Of a stretch of DNA of 64,000 nt, positions 42,563-52,650 are shown piece after piece. The translations under genes were made by a program, and so were the position numbers. The stretch is taken from contig CAYPNF010000006.1 of assembly GCA_964411985.1 (NCBI GenBank), positions 171,889 to 235,888 of the forward strand, read 5' to 3'. Source of the DNA: CAYPNF01 sp964411985 (GTDB lineage Bacteria; Verrucomicrobiota; Verrucomicrobiia; Limisphaerales; J093). The notes beneath the pieces are model-generated. The model searched no databases. It was not told the DNA's origin and saw only the letters and a list, made by a program, of their open reading frames with translations. Numbering within the stretch: the stretch's first letter is position 1; each line of letters starts with the position of its first letter.

Positions 42563-43714
42563 TTATTCCTCCCGCAAGGTTTCTGCCGGGTCCTGTGTGA
42601 TGGCCATCATGGCTGGTACAAAGGTCGCCAGGGCCGAGAAGAGCGGAGCAAAAAGCAACGCTTGCATCAAGAGCCCTCCCACCGGCTGGATGGATTTGGC
42701 GGTGATCTGGAAGACTCCCGGGCCTGCCTTCAGCGCGAGGGTGCTGCCAATGGCATAGCCCAACAGCGCTCCCGCTGCGCCCAGGAGGAGAGCCTTGGCG
42801 AAGAACAGTCCGGCAATGCGCCCTGAGCCATATCCCAGTGCGCGCAGGATGCCGATCTCGACCTTGCGTTCCCGTACATTCATCACCGCCAACACCCCCA
42901 CCCATGCGGCGCAGATCACCAGCAGGAACGGGGTTGCTAGCGCAAAGTACTTGTCCACCATCTGGCGTTGCCGGGCGCGGGCGTCGGCAATGGATCGGAG
43001 CTGCACCACTTTGGTCTCGGGAAGTGCCTTGGCCAGCTCTTCTCTGAGGATCTTGAGCGGATCTTGATCCCCGGTCAGGCAGAGGCAGTCGATGGCCTTG
43101 ATCTCGTTGATGCGTCCCTCCAGCTTGAGTACCGACTGGACATCGGACAGCAGGCCGAAGATCCGGATGTCGTCGCTCGTTCCCTGCTCGGCGAGGCATT
43201 TCTCAATCAGAAAGCGTTTCCCGGCCAACTCCAGGGTGTCCTGCTTCTTGAGCTTGAGCCATTGGGCCGCTTGGTATCCTAAGTGGAGCGTGCCGGGCTT
43301 GATGGAAAAACCCATGGGCTGCTTGCTCTGCCCAGGCGCGGTGATGGCTGGCGCCAACCCGGTCAGGAGCACTTCCCTGCCTTGCAGAGGCACTTTTTGT
43401 TCGAGGGAGGCTACGAGATGGTTGTACGCGAAGAACACGTTCTGATAGCCCGCAAGTTTCTTCACGAACTCCTCAGGCATGGTCTGATCGGAGAACCCGA
43501 CCGTCCAGAAGTAGTCCATGTCGGTGTTCTTGGCGAGGATGCGCAGGTTGAAACCAATGTCCCGGGTGATGCGCGTTGTCTCCCGCTTCGAAGCCTCCGC
43601 AGTCGTCAGGTAGGCGACGAACAGGCCCACCGTGGTGAGAATGCCCAGCAGGCTGAGCAAGGAGTTCCACTTCCGATGCACCAGCTCGCGAACGGCCATG
43701 GATACCAGTGACAT
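42563..43714 (-). CDS. FtsX-like ABC transporter permease
   Basis: The 383-residue permease has an N-terminal helix (WNSLLSLLGILTTVGLFVAYLTT, residue 17), a periplasmic MacB-like domain of about 220 residues with a Cys pair (CLCLTGD), and three further helices (ATPFLLVICAAWVGVLAVMNV, AKALLLGAAGALLGYAIGS, ALLFAPLFSALATFVPAMM). The C-terminal ITQDPAETLREE is the usual FtsX ending, with RERKVEIGILRALGYG in the cytoplasmic loop. It is the first gene of a two-gene operon with the ATPase. Confidence 0.9.
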   Translation of the reverse strand: MSLVSMAVRELVHRKWNSLLSLLGILTTVGLFVAYLTTAEASKRETTRITRDIGFNLRILAKNTDMDYFWTVGFSDQTMPEEFVKKLAGYQNVFFAYNHLVASLEQKVPLQGREVLLTGLAPAITAPGQSKQPMGFSIKPGTLHLGYQAAQWLKLKKQDTLELAGKRFLIEKCLAEQGTSDDIRIFGLLSDVQSVLKLEGRINEIKAIDCLCLTGDQDPLKILREELAKALPETKVVQLRSIADARARQRQMVDKYFALATPFLLVICAAWVGVLAVMNVRERKVEIGILRALGYGSGRIAGLFFAKALLLGAAGALLGYAIGSTLALKAGPGVFQITAKSIQPVGGLLMQALLFAPLFSALATFVPAMMAITQDPAETLREE

Positions 43715-43790
43715 ATTAATCGTTGTCAGAATACCTAAGCTTTTAGCGACACCTTGGCGAGGGGAATATCGAGAGCCTCAGCCCGACAAA

Positions 43791-46700
43791 TCATGGTTGG
43801 CGAGGCGTGACGAGGCGATAGAATCGATTCGTGCGAGAATCGGAATCCCCGAGGGTTTCCACGCGGTTCGAGGGGCCGGCGAAGATGTCACCCAGTCTGA
43901 ACCAGACCCTCGTCGGTAGGGTGTCGGCGTATTCGATGGAGTACGTCTTGTTGGAGACCGCCCAGAAACCCAGTACCGTGCTCCTGTCCGACAACACCGT
44001 GATGGAATCGAGGCTCAAACAGCTTAGCTGGTTGGTGGGGTTGGTGCCCGCCACATATTCCTGCCAGTTCGACATCCCGTCACCGTCCGCGTCCCAGCTG
44101 CTGTCAGTCGGATCTGTGGGGTCGAATCCGTAGGCTGCTTCCCACCAATCTGGTAGGGCATCGCGGTCGGTATCCGAGGCGAGGGGCAGGATCGTTGGGA
44201 GGGCGGCCATCCAGTTTGTTGGATCATTGCCGTAAGCAGCTGGGATCTTGCGCTGCAACGAAGACCCACCACCGTTCGCGGCGGGCGGCCAGGGGGTATG
44301 GTTGCCATAACGCACTTCATCCACCGTGATATAGGGAACGCCATTCGTGCCTGCCAAGCCGGGGCGCTGTAGTTCCAGCCGCTCTCCGTCATCCTGAAGA
44401 ACCGCGCCGGGAGCCTCGAACACCTGGACGTTTTCCGGCACCGCATACAGGGCGCGGAAAGCTGCCAGGTTGGTGGCAGCGACTACCAGTTGGCCATGTG
44501 AGGAGAGGACCGTGTTGGTGGGAAAGACAAAACCAAAGCCGCGGATCCGCCAGGTCTGAGCGGGGTTTACGAGGTCGAACAGGGGTACGTCACGGTCCAA
44601 AAGGTTGCTCAACCTGAGGTGTTCGACGCCTCCTGCTTCGGGATGGTAGTGGATCTCAGTCACGACCACTGGGCCCACCAGGGGGCCGGCATTGATTTCG
44701 CCAAAGGTGGGGTTCTGCTGGGGTGGAAACTGCTCCTCCTCGACGCTGTTCACATAATGCCCGAAGGTCACCCCGGCCGCCGCCGCCCCGAGCTTGACGC
44801 CATGGCTGAACCCGGTGAGCTGTCCAGTGCTGTCGGCAGCGGTGAGATAGACCTCGTCGCCGTCGGAAGCGAGGGCGAAATTCAGAGCACTGGCCGGCGA
44901 GGGATTGAAATCCGCTTCCGTAAACACACGGTAGCCCAAGGCGGGCAGAACCGTATCATTCGGGATACGAAACTTCCTGGGCACCCCTCCATCGTCGCTC
45001 AGAAACCAGCCACTGATGTCGACGCTTTCGCCGTTGGGGTTGAATAACTCAATTGCGTCCACTTCCGGTGGGTTGGAGTGGGTGAGGATTTCGTTGATCA
45101 GCACCGGAGCCAGTGGTGCCGGGGGATCATCGGCGCCGGGGGAACCGCCCTGCGCTGCGCTCGCGCGCCAGCGGGAAATCCCATCGGACTCAGTCACGGC
45201 CATGGTTTCTTGCGGCACTGCGGAGAACCCGAAACCGTCCGCGGCAATCGGCCATGGAGCACGGTCGCTGTAGGTAACGCTCCAAACCAAACTGCCTGTG
45301 GGCGTCGCCAGTTCGAGGGTTTCGCCACCGTGACTGAGTTTTCCCGTGTAGAGCCCTCTAACCGTAACGCCCGGATACCGGTCTTGGAAGGCAGCCAAGT
45401 TGCGAGCAAGCACAAAATGCTCCCCTGGCGGCAGCCCGGTGCCGTTGGTGAAGGTAAACGTGATACCGGAGCGGAGGGTGAAGTTCCCTAAGTGCAGGAG
45501 ACGGCTGCCCGCGTTCTTCAGTTCCAGGAACTGCAGGTCATCACTCGCCCAAGCGCCGGCGGCAGGCGGATTGTACATAATCTCCGTGAGAATCAACTGG
45601 GCAAGATCCTGCGGCGTGCTGAAGGTGGCAGCCGACAGGCCACTCCACGAGGAACCCTGCCGTACTCGAGCCTGAACGAGCGTCGGTGCGTGAAGCGAGA
45701 GAGGGCCGGCATACGTGCGGGCCGAGGGCGCCACGCCTCCTCCCGAGGCCCGGGGATCGGTACCGTCGGTGGTTACGTAGAGGGTGCCGCCTACGCCCGT
45801 AATAATCACTTGGAAGCCATCCGGCACCTCACCTCCCTCTTGGTTGAACGAAGGGGGACGCAGGTAGTTGCTGTCAATCCAGTCCGCGCGCTGTTTGAGC
45901 CAAGTCTTCATCTGACCGAGACGCTTGGTCCATTCCGCGGAGCTCGGCAGACCATTGAGCATAGCTTTCTCCACCCCGATCTCCGCAGCCTGGCGGTTGA
46001 TGATGGAGTCCATCGCCGCGTTGCTCATGACGCTCCGGCGCAGGTCCCACCAGCGATCGATGTATTGCTGCTGAAAGTCCGGGTCGGCAAAGAGCCGCGC
46101 GTACCAGAGATACTCCGCGCGATGCATCAGAGCACCAGTCGGGCCTCCAGAGACATAGTACGAGCTCCAGTTGTAGTCCCAGGCCGGTCCCATGCGCAGT
46201 TTGTCATCGTCGCCCTTCCAGGGAAACATGCTAAGCAGCAACCCGTCCCCGTTCCGGGTCAGCACATTCAAAATGAAGTAGTCGGCAAAATCCCGTGTAT
46301 CGAGATGGCGTCGATAGCCGGTGACAGGATCGCGCCAGGCGGCGTTGTTGTAGAGGACGTCCTCGAACCGCTTGAACCACCCTTCGATGGCGGAGCGCTG
46401 GGCAGTGTTGATGGCGTAGCCATTGGGATTGTCAAAGTTGAGGAATCCGTTCCATTGCTGGGGCTGATCATCGCCAGGCACCGAGCTGTAGGCGGTGTTG
46501 GGCTGGGTCTGGACAATGCGGTCCGGACCGGCAGTATGAACGAACCACGGCTGAGTGGCGCCGTTGGCGGCCGGCCAGCCGGTGTCGGGTTCCGGATCCA
46601 TCCGGTTAATGTTGAGCAGCCAACCGCCGCTGGAGCCGTCAGCAGACAGTTGTTGGAAGTCGAGGCGGTCCGTGCCGCGGGCGACTTTCTCGACGATAGC

Positions 46701-49010
46701 GTAAACGCCCCGGCGATCGGAAAGGCTCAGGTCGCCGCCGTCTTCGTTGATGAAGGCTTCGACCCAACGGAAGCGCACCGCGTATCGGCCCACTGCACCG
46801 CTCAACTCGTAGGCGAAGGTGTTGAAAAGCAAGGTTGGATCGCGACTTGAATCAGGGTCGGGGTAGTAGAGTATCCAATCCGCGTGCCTGGGCATGCCAA
46901 GGGGTGAAACTTCGGCCTCGCCTCCTTCTTCGTCCATGGCTTCAACGCTGTAGGGCTTCTGCCTCCATTCGGTTGAGTATGCCCCGCGCCCGCGAATGCC
47001 AATCCGACTCCACATTTGTGGGTTATTGGTGAGTGAACTGAAGCCACCGACCCGCTCGAAGGTCGCCCAGGCTGCGGATTGGCGGGGCACTTGCTTGATT
47101 CCGGCGCCGTTCGCATTCCAACCCTTTCTCTGGATCGTGCCGGCGTCGAAGTTGTCGATGACCATGATGGGCAAAGAGGAGGTGTAATGGGCCAGATCGG
47201 GTGCCAGCCGGATATAGCAGGCACCGTTGACTCGCCCAACCCTGCCCTCGGTCAACGCCACAGCGCGTAGGTGAGTGCTCTGCGTGATCGGAATGGGTTC
47301 CTCGTACTGCGTGCCGTGGTTCAACCCCGGGGCCGAACCATCCACAGTGAAACGGATTTGCGCTTGGGGATCGATCGTCGTCAGAGCCACAGTGAATGGC
47401 TCTGTGAATAGCCCTCCGGGACGGGACAACTGCACCGGTGAGGGCGGTGGCGGAAGGTCGCTGTTGGCGGCACCGGGCGTGGGGACCCCCAGGTAACGGG
47501 CCAGGCTCACATCGCCCGCAAGAAGTCCATAGGAGAGGTCAGTACGTTGCGGAGGGAAAGAGGGTGCGAACTCGTGTAACACGCTTGGACCAGGCCCCAC
47601 CAATGCAAGGTACTCTCCGGTATTCTTCAGTCGGAAGTTCGTGTGCAGCGAGGCACCTGACAGGGCGCGGCCTTCGCCAGAGGCGAACACTACTAGATAG
47701 CTTCCCGCCGCCAGGTTGGTGCTAGGAAAAGCCCAGCGAGTGGGATCATCAGCTTCGTCAGTGAGATAGCAGCCCGCCAGGCTGATAGGCGCCGCCGTCG
47801 GATTCAGGATCTCGATCCAGCCCGGAAATCTGCCGTTCTCATCCGGAAAGGTCGACTGGTCGTCCGCCATGAACTCCGAGATGACCAGATGTGGGGCCGG
47901 CTGAACAATGTGAATGTCTACCGTAGCCGCATTGGTGCCAAAAGGACTCTTGGTGGTCAAGGTGTACGTCCCCGAGGCGATAGGACGAACGGTAGTCGAC
48001 CCCGCCCCGCCGCTGGTCTGAGCGGTTACGTCACCCACGTCGGGCGAGATGGACAGCGTCTGGGCGTAACCCACCTTCCAACTCAGCCGGATCGCATCCC
48101 CAGCGGTAACATAGGACCGGTCGGCCACAAAGCGGGTGATGTGCGGTGCGGGATTTACCACCACGCTGACTTGGGAAGTCGCACTGGCCGCGGTGTTGGT
48201 GGCGATGAGCGAATAGACGGTAGTGACCGAAGGTGCAACCGTCAGATTCGATAGGGTGGTGACATCGGTGCCGTTAACGAACACCCGCAGGGCCCCCAGG
48301 ACATTCCAGGTCAACGTTGCCTTCCCGGGGGTGAAGATCGCTTCCGGGTCGGCTGCGAAGGACACAACCACCGGGGGGCGAATGACCCCTTTGAAGGCGT
48401 CGGCGTGGGCTTGGATCACTTCGGCGGACACGCGCCCATCGTAGACGGTGACGCGGTGTAGGGTTCCCACCATGGGCTCCCCGCCGCCCGGGTTGGCTCC
48501 CAGCCACCCTGAGCCAGCAGGCATCGCAAAGTCGGGCGTGACGCCCGTACACGCGCCGGCCCATTGCCCGTTGAGGTAAAGTTGCATGGAGTGGACCGAA
48601 GCGTTCCAGAGGTAAGTCACATGCGTGGGCTGGATCGGCGAGGCTGCGCTGGGGGTGAACAGGTAATCCAAAACGCCGAGTTGAGTGAAGCCCAACTGAG
48701 CGGTGTCGTTCCACTGTTCGAAGCGGAGGTTGCTGGTGGCGTTGGCCCCGACCGCCAGGTACGCGCTGCTGTTCGCGGAGGGATCCCCCTGCACGATAAA
48801 CTCCATCGTAACGTCCCCGGAATTGGTCCCGAAGTGAAAGGGCACCTTGTTCGCACCGGTTAGGACCGCTGCCGAAGTGAGCTTGGCGATGGGTTTCAGC
48901 CCGCCAGCGGCGTCGCTCATGATGGCCCCATCGTAAGCGTCCAGCGAGGCGCGGGCGACCGTGGTTCCCCACAGCACCACAGCCGTGGCCAAGCGAACAA
49001 GAAGACTCAT
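43791..49010 (-). CDS. Giant exported protein: LamG, Ig-like, lamin-tail, CotH-kinase, chitobiase-like and FYRLV module
   Basis: From ATG 49010 (signal MSLLVRLATAVVLWGTTVARA) the protein has about 1739 residues. In order: a LamG-like domain (to ~200); Ig-like domains (ATLTWNVLGALRVFVNG, ~240; AIRLSWKVGYAQTLSI, ~320); a lamin-tail domain (HLVISEFMADDQSTFPDENG, ~390); a chitobiase-like domain (IDPQAQIRFTVDGSAPG, ~580); a CotH-type kinase fold (RGRGAYSTEWRQKPYS to MGPAWDYNWSSYY, ~700-1020); a second chitobiase-like repeat; three more lamin-tail-like domains; a calcium-loop repeat (DADGDGMSNWQEYVAGTNP); and the closing FYRLV module. Lamin-tail plus CotH proteins are typical of Verrucomicrobiota and Planctomycetota and are thought to act at the cell surface. 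Substrate unknown. Confidence 0.85.
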   Translation of the reverse strand: MSLLVRLATAVVLWGTTVARASLDAYDGAIMSDAAGGLKPIAKLTSAAVLTGANKVPFHFGTNSGDVTMEFIVQGDPSANSSAYLAVGANATSNLRFEQWNDTAQLGFTQLGVLDYLFTPSAASPIQPTHVTYLWNASVHSMQLYLNGQWAGACTGVTPDFAMPAGSGWLGANPGGGEPMVGTLHRVTVYDGRVSAEVIQAHADAFKGVIRPPVVVSFAADPEAIFTPGKATLTWNVLGALRVFVNGTDVTTLSNLTVAPSVTTVYSLIATNTAASATSQVSVVVNPAPHITRFVADRSYVTAGDAIRLSWKVGYAQTLSISPDVGDVTAQTSGGAGSTTVRPIASGTYTLTTKSPFGTNAATVDIHIVQPAPHLVISEFMADDQSTFPDENGRFPGWIEILNPTAAPISLAGCYLTDEADDPTRWAFPSTNLAAGSYLVVFASGEGRALSGASLHTNFRLKNTGEYLALVGPGPSVLHEFAPSFPPQRTDLSYGLLAGDVSLARYLGVPTPGAANSDLPPPPSPVQLSRPGGLFTEPFTVALTTIDPQAQIRFTVDGSAPGLNHGTQYEEPIPITQSTHLRAVALTEGRVGRVNGACYIRLAPDLAHYTSSLPIMVIDNFDAGTIQRKGWNANGAGIKQVPRQSAAWATFERVGGFSSLTNNPQMWSRIGIRGRGAYSTEWRQKPYSVEAMDEEGGEAEVSPLGMPRHADWILYYPDPDSSRDPTLLFNTFAYELSGAVGRYAVRFRWVEAFINEDGGDLSLSDRRGVYAIVEKVARGTDRLDFQQLSADGSSGGWLLNINRMDPEPDTGWPAANGATQPWFVHTAGPDRIVQTQPNTAYSSVPGDDQPQQWNGFLNFDNPNGYAINTAQRSAIEGWFKRFEDVLYNNAAWRDPVTGYRRHLDTRDFADYFILNVLTRNGDGLLLSMFPWKGDDDKLRMGPAWDYNWSSYYVSGGPTGALMHRAEYLWYARLFADPDFQQQYIDRWWDLRRSVMSNAAMDSIINRQAAEIGVEKAMLNGLPSSAEWTKRLGQMKTWLKQRADWIDSNYLRPPSFNQEGGEVPDGFQVIITGVGGTLYVTTDGTDPRASGGGVAPSARTYAGPLSLHAPTLVQARVRQGSSWSGLSAATFSTPQDLAQLILTEIMYNPPAAGAWASDDLQFLELKNAGSRLLHLGNFTLRSGITFTFTNGTGLPPGEHFVLARNLAAFQDRYPGVTVRGLYTGKLSHGGETLELATPTGSLVWSVTYSDRAPWPIAADGFGFSAVPQETMAVTESDGISRWRASAAQGGSPGADDPPAPLAPVLINEILTHSNPPEVDAIELFNPNGESVDISGWFLSDDGGVPRKFRIPNDTVLPALGYRVFTEADFNPSPASALNFALASDGDEVYLTAADSTGQLTGFSHGVKLGAAAAGVTFGHYVNSVEEEQFPPQQNPTFGEINAGPLVGPVVVTEIHYHPEAGGVEHLRLSNLLDRDVPLFDLVNPAQTWRIRGFGFVFPTNTVLSSHGQLVVAATNLAAFRALYAVPENVQVFEAPGAVLQDDGERLELQRPGLAGTNGVPYITVDEVRYGNHTPWPPAANGGGSSLQRKIPAAYGNDPTNWMAALPTILPLASDTDRDALPDWWEAAYGFDPTDPTDSSWDADGDGMSNWQEYVAGTNPTNQLSCLSLDSITVLSDRSTVLGFWAVSNKTYSIEYADTLPTRVWFRLGDIFAGPSNRVETLGDSDSRTNRFYRLVTPRQP

Positions 49011-49324
49011 TCGACGCCAACCGATATCCGCGAGACGCAAGTACACGACAAGGGCTATAACATCGATCCTGTCGAACTCAAATCACATTCGGTTCCGGGG
49101 CAAACCGCTGCCAAAGGTATGCTGCCGTTTCTCGAAGGTGGGCCCGCCCGAGCCGGGCGTGCTGTAGGTGAACCAGAAGGTGCCTTTCAGGAAATGAATC
49201 TCCGGTGGAAGCAAGGGACAGTTTGTGCCCCGTGGGTTCCGCTCCTGTGCCCGTCATGTCCGGACTTCAGAAATTCCTTTCGGATGGCCTTTATCCTTGG
49301 CGAACAGGCTGCTAGAGTCCGAAC
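49011..49324. other. Divergent spacer between the giant exported protein gene and the GH127 gene
   Basis: This 314-bp region must carry promoters for both divergent genes. I see nothing beyond short GC-rich repeats and no gene, riboswitch or clear operator. Confidence 0.4.
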
Positions 49325-51190
49325 ATGAAACCGAAGATCGAGTGGCTTGGACACGATGCGTGCCTTGGAACTGCCCGTCGCCTGAGGTTCATGCTGGTGA
49401 AGGCGAGCGGCGTCTGTCTCCTTGCATGCATGGCTTTGGGGGCAGACCGGTTCGCTGCGCTTGACCTGCGAGATGTCCAGGTGGAGGGCGAGATCGGACG
49501 GCGCATTGCCATTACCATAACTAACAATCTCCTGGTCCTGGACGCGGATCGGGATTTCCTGCCGCCCTTTGCTGCCAAGTCGGCCAAAGACGGTTACATC
49601 GGTCTCGGCAAGTTGCTGGACGCGACGGTCAAGTTTGCCGCCAACCGGGGTGATCCGGGGGTGTTAGCCTTGAGGCAGCACCTGGTGGCCGAGTTGTTGA
49701 AAACACAGGAACCCGATGGCTATCTGGGGATCATGGGGCCTGATCAGCGGGTGCGGGAACTGTGGGATGTACACGAAATGGGCTATCTGATCTGGGCGCT
49801 CCTGACGGATTACCAATATTCTGGCGAGGATCGTTCGCTGGCAGCTGCCAGGAAGGCGGCTGATTACCTCGTGCGCAAGTGGGCCGATCTGCCCCAAGAT
49901 TGGGGGACGGGCACGGAGGTGGCGCCGCACGTAGCGGTGACGGGGATCGAGCGTACCCTGCTTGCGATGCACCGGCTTACCCGAGAATCGGCCTATCTGG
50001 ATTTCGTGGTCAAAACGCGCGCCTTGCCAGAGTGGAATCTTCCAATTGTCGTAGGCCGAAGGACAGGAATCGAAGGGCATGTCTACGCATACATGGCCAG
50101 GTGCTTGGCGCAACTGGAACTGTATCGCTCCCAGCCCCACTCCGGTCTCCTGCGGCAGAGCGAGCGGGCCCTCGACTTCATGACCCACCACGATGGCCTG
50201 CACATTACTGGTGGTACCGGACAATGCGAGATTTGGACCGACGACCAGGATGGCCGCGGTGATTTGGGGGAAACCTGTGCCACTGCCTATCAACTCCGCG
50301 TCTACGACAGTCTGCTGAGGCTGCGGGGCGATCCCCGGATGGGAGACCTTATCGAGCGCACCGTCTACAACACCCTTTTTGCGGCGCAATCGCCGGATGG
50401 ACGTCGCTTGCGCTACTTCGCCCCTACGGAGGGGCCGCGCACCTACTGGAGCACGGACACCTATTGTTGCCCCTGCAATTACCGTCGCATCGTGGCGGAG
50501 CTGCCTCAGATGGTATACTATCGCTCCGGGGATGGTTTGGTGGTCAATCTGTACGCCGCCTCCCAAGCGAAGCTCACGGTTGGGCAGGGCGTGGCTCTGA
50601 CCGTGATGCAGGAAACCGACTATCCGACTGCGGGATCCATCCGGCTCCGAGTACAGCCTGAGCGCGCCGCGCGTTTTGCCCTGCATCTTCGCATCCCTGC
50701 CTGGGCAAAAGGAGCAAGCGTAAAGGTCAACGGTACGCCGACAGGGAAGTCGGTTCAGTCAGGTGCCTTCCTGAAGTTATCCCGGGTGTGGAAGCCTGGT
50801 GATCAAGTCGCACTGGATCTTCCGATGTCGTGGCGGTTGGTGAAAGGCCGACAGCGACAGGCCGGTCGGGTGGCAGTGATGCGCGGGCCACAGGTCTTCT
50901 GCCTCAATCCCGCTCAGAATGAGGCCTTGTCGAAACTGGACGCCACAGACTTGGGCTACCTGGCGCTGGATCCGGAATCCATGAGTGAGGCGATCCGAAG
51001 CGAGGTCGTGCGCCCTGGCGGTGTGGGATGTCGAGTCTCCGCTTGGAAAGCTGGATTCGGAGTTGGCAAGAAAGGCGACTATGAGCTGGTGCTGACGGAA
51101 TTCCCGGATCCGGACGGCAAGGCAACCTACTTCCGACTGCGCGATCTCAGCGCGGCTGTGGAGGATGAGTTGATGGGACGTCGAAAGTAA
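49325..51190 (+). CDS. Exported GH127 beta-L-arabinofuranosidase-like glycoside hydrolase
   Basis: GH127 enzymes remove beta-L-arabinofuranose with a Cys nucleophile held by zinc. The zinc/catalytic residues are all present: E316 and C318 in LGETCATAYQ and C381-C382 in YCCPCNYRR, matching E338, C340, C417 and C418 of Bifidobacterium HypBA1. The alpha/alpha-barrel stretches (VHEMGYLIWALL, GIEGHVYAYMARC) and the C-terminal beta domain are complete. The ORF has 621 residues, but ATG 49391 starts a better signal or lipoprotein peptide (MLVKASGVCLLAC) with TGAGG upstream, so the first 22 residues may not be made. The last 820 bp are repeated downstream. Confidence 0.9.
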   Translation: MKPKIEWLGHDACLGTARRLRFMLVKASGVCLLACMALGADRFAALDLRDVQVEGEIGRRIAITITNNLLVLDADRDFLPPFAAKSAKDGYIGLGKLLDATVKFAANRGDPGVLALRQHLVAELLKTQEPDGYLGIMGPDQRVRELWDVHEMGYLIWALLTDYQYSGEDRSLAAARKAADYLVRKWADLPQDWGTGTEVAPHVAVTGIERTLLAMHRLTRESAYLDFVVKTRALPEWNLPIVVGRRTGIEGHVYAYMARCLAQLELYRSQPHSGLLRQSERALDFMTHHDGLHITGGTGQCEIWTDDQDGRGDLGETCATAYQLRVYDSLLRLRGDPRMGDLIERTVYNTLFAAQSPDGRRLRYFAPTEGPRTYWSTDTYCCPCNYRRIVAELPQMVYYRSGDGLVVNLYAASQAKLTVGQGVALTVMQETDYPTAGSIRLRVQPERAARFALHLRIPAWAKGASVKVNGTPTGKSVQSGAFLKLSRVWKPGDQVALDLPMSWRLVKGRQRQAGRVAVMRGPQVFCLNPAQNEALSKLDATDLGYLALDPESMSEAIRSEVVRPGGVGCRVSAWKAGFGVGKKGDYELVLTEFPDPDGKATYFRLRDLSAAVEDELMGRRK

Positions 51191-51310
51191 GTGGCCGGGT
51201 CATCACTTGGTACCATCCCCCAGGTATCAAAACTCGTAACGGCCTATCCATATCTTCCGGTCCCCACTTCTCTTTCCACGTATATCAACTATATGGACCT
51301 GACCCCATTG
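51191..51310 (+). repeat. 120-base element after each GH127 copy, possibly transposon-linked
   Basis: The segment GTGGCCGGGTCATCAC... to ...ACCTGACCCCATTG occurs here and at 52135-52254 with five mismatches, more than the flanking coding copies show. Its end (CAATGGGGTCAGGTCC on the minus strand) resembles the end sequences often found beside REP-associated or IS200-like tyrosine transposases. That likeness is from memory, not a search. No transposase gene is here. Confidence 0.5.
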
Positions 51311-51314
51311 CATT

Positions 51315-52134
51315 CACCCTTTTTGCGGCGCAATCGCCGGATGGACGTCGCTTGCGCTACTTCGCCCCTACGGAGGGGCCGCGCACCTACTGGAGCACGG
51401 ACACCTATTGTTGCCCCTGCAATTACCGTCGCATCGTGGCGGAGCTGCCTCAGATGGTATACTATCGCTCCGGGGATGGTTTGGTGGTCAATCTGTACGC
51501 CGCCTCCCAAGCGAAGCTCACGGTTGGGCAGGGCGTGGCTCTGACCGTGATGCAGGAAACCGACTATCCGACTGCGGGATCCATCCGGCTCCGAGTACAG
51601 CCTGAGCGCGCCGCGCGTTTTGCCCTGCATCTTCGCATCCCTGCCTGGGCAAAAGGAGCAAGCGTAAAGGTCAACGGTACGCCGACAGGGAAGTCGGTTC
51701 AGTCAGGTGCCTTCCTGAAGTTATCCCGGGTGTGGAAGCCTGGTGATCAAGTCGCACTGGATCTTCCGATGTCGTGGCGGTTGGTGAAAGGCCGACAGCG
51801 ACAGGCCGGTCGGGTGGCAGTGATGCGCGGGCCACAGGTCTTCTGCCTCAATCCCGCTCAGAATGAGGCCTTGTCGAAACTGGACGCCACAGACTTGGGC
51901 TACCTGGCGCTGGATCCGGAATCCATGAGTGAGGCGATCCGAAGCGAGGTCGTGCGCCCTGGCGGTGTGGGATGTCGAGTCTCCGCTTGGAAAGCTGGAT
52001 TCGGAGTTGGCAAGAAAGGCGACTATGAGCTGGTGCTGACGGAATTCCCGGATCCGGACGGCAAGGCAACCTACTTCCGACTGCGCGATCTCAGCGCGGC
52101 TGTGGAGGATGAGTTGATGGGACGTCGAAAGTAA
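51315..52134 (+). pseudogene. Truncated duplicate of the GH127 gene
   Basis: This fragment encodes the last 272 residues or so of the upstream GH127 protein unchanged, including the zinc Cys pair CC but not E316/C318, so it cannot be active. The frame is open from an upstream stop and a TTG at 51352 could start translation, but no promoter or ribosome-binding site is apparent. The sequence is too recent to have decayed. Confidence 0.85.
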
Positions 52135-52254
52135 GTGGCCGGGTCATCACGTGGTACCATCGCACAGGTATCAAAACTCGTAACGGCCTATCCATATCTT
52201 CCGGTCCTCACTTCTCTTTCCACGTATGTCAACTATATGGACCTGACCCCATTG

Positions 52255-52650
52255 TACTTTTTCCTGCTATCTCCGCTGACTCCTGTTCTTCATTGAATTG
52301 TTACGGCTTAGCGGAGCGCTCCGTCCACCCATCCGCGAAGAAGTCTCGCCCGTTCCGCTGCACGACGGAACCGGTGACAAAATGCCAAAATTAGTTCTCG
52401 GGTGGTAAGGTGTTGATGGTCAGTATGATCGATACGATTTGAGCCTCTGCCAAAAATACGTTCCGTTTCTGCCAAAATTCCCCTAGTTGAGTTTTTGTCC
52501 TGAATTGGCTAAGGTATACTGTAGTCTGCTAATAGTTGTTTTTTGTGCTTAAGCCATTCGTGAATCGGTCGATACAACTTGGATGACACAGTGGTTGACG
52601 GTGATGAACGAATCCCCTGTCGTGCTGTAAATCTATCTAAGAGGCTTCCT
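52255..52650 (+). other. AT-richer promoter region before an exported protein gene
   Basis: This 396-bp stretch is visibly AT-richer than its surroundings. It has a small hairpin GTTCCG-CTGCACGA-CGGAAC (52352-52371), three related TGCCAAAA words (52382-52480), and a TATACT near 52516 that could be a -10 box without a good -35. Translation of the next gene starts after AAGAGG at 52639. Confidence 0.4.

Larger units (their letters stand above)
50371..52254 (+). repeat. Tandem 940-bp direct duplication of the GH127 3' end and spacer
   Basis: Bases 50371-51310 recur at 51315-52254 with 4 filler bases (CATT) between. The 820 coding bases appear identical in both copies as read by eye. The following 120-base spacer differs at five sites (51207/52151, 51218/52162, 51220/52164, 51264/52208, 51284/52228). 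The first copy belongs to the full gene; the second is a 5'-truncated fragment. Confidence 0.92.

Noticed and set aside
51352..52134. Functional second GH127 protein
   Set aside because: The fragment lacks the signal peptide, most of the barrel and the E316/C318 zinc ligands.
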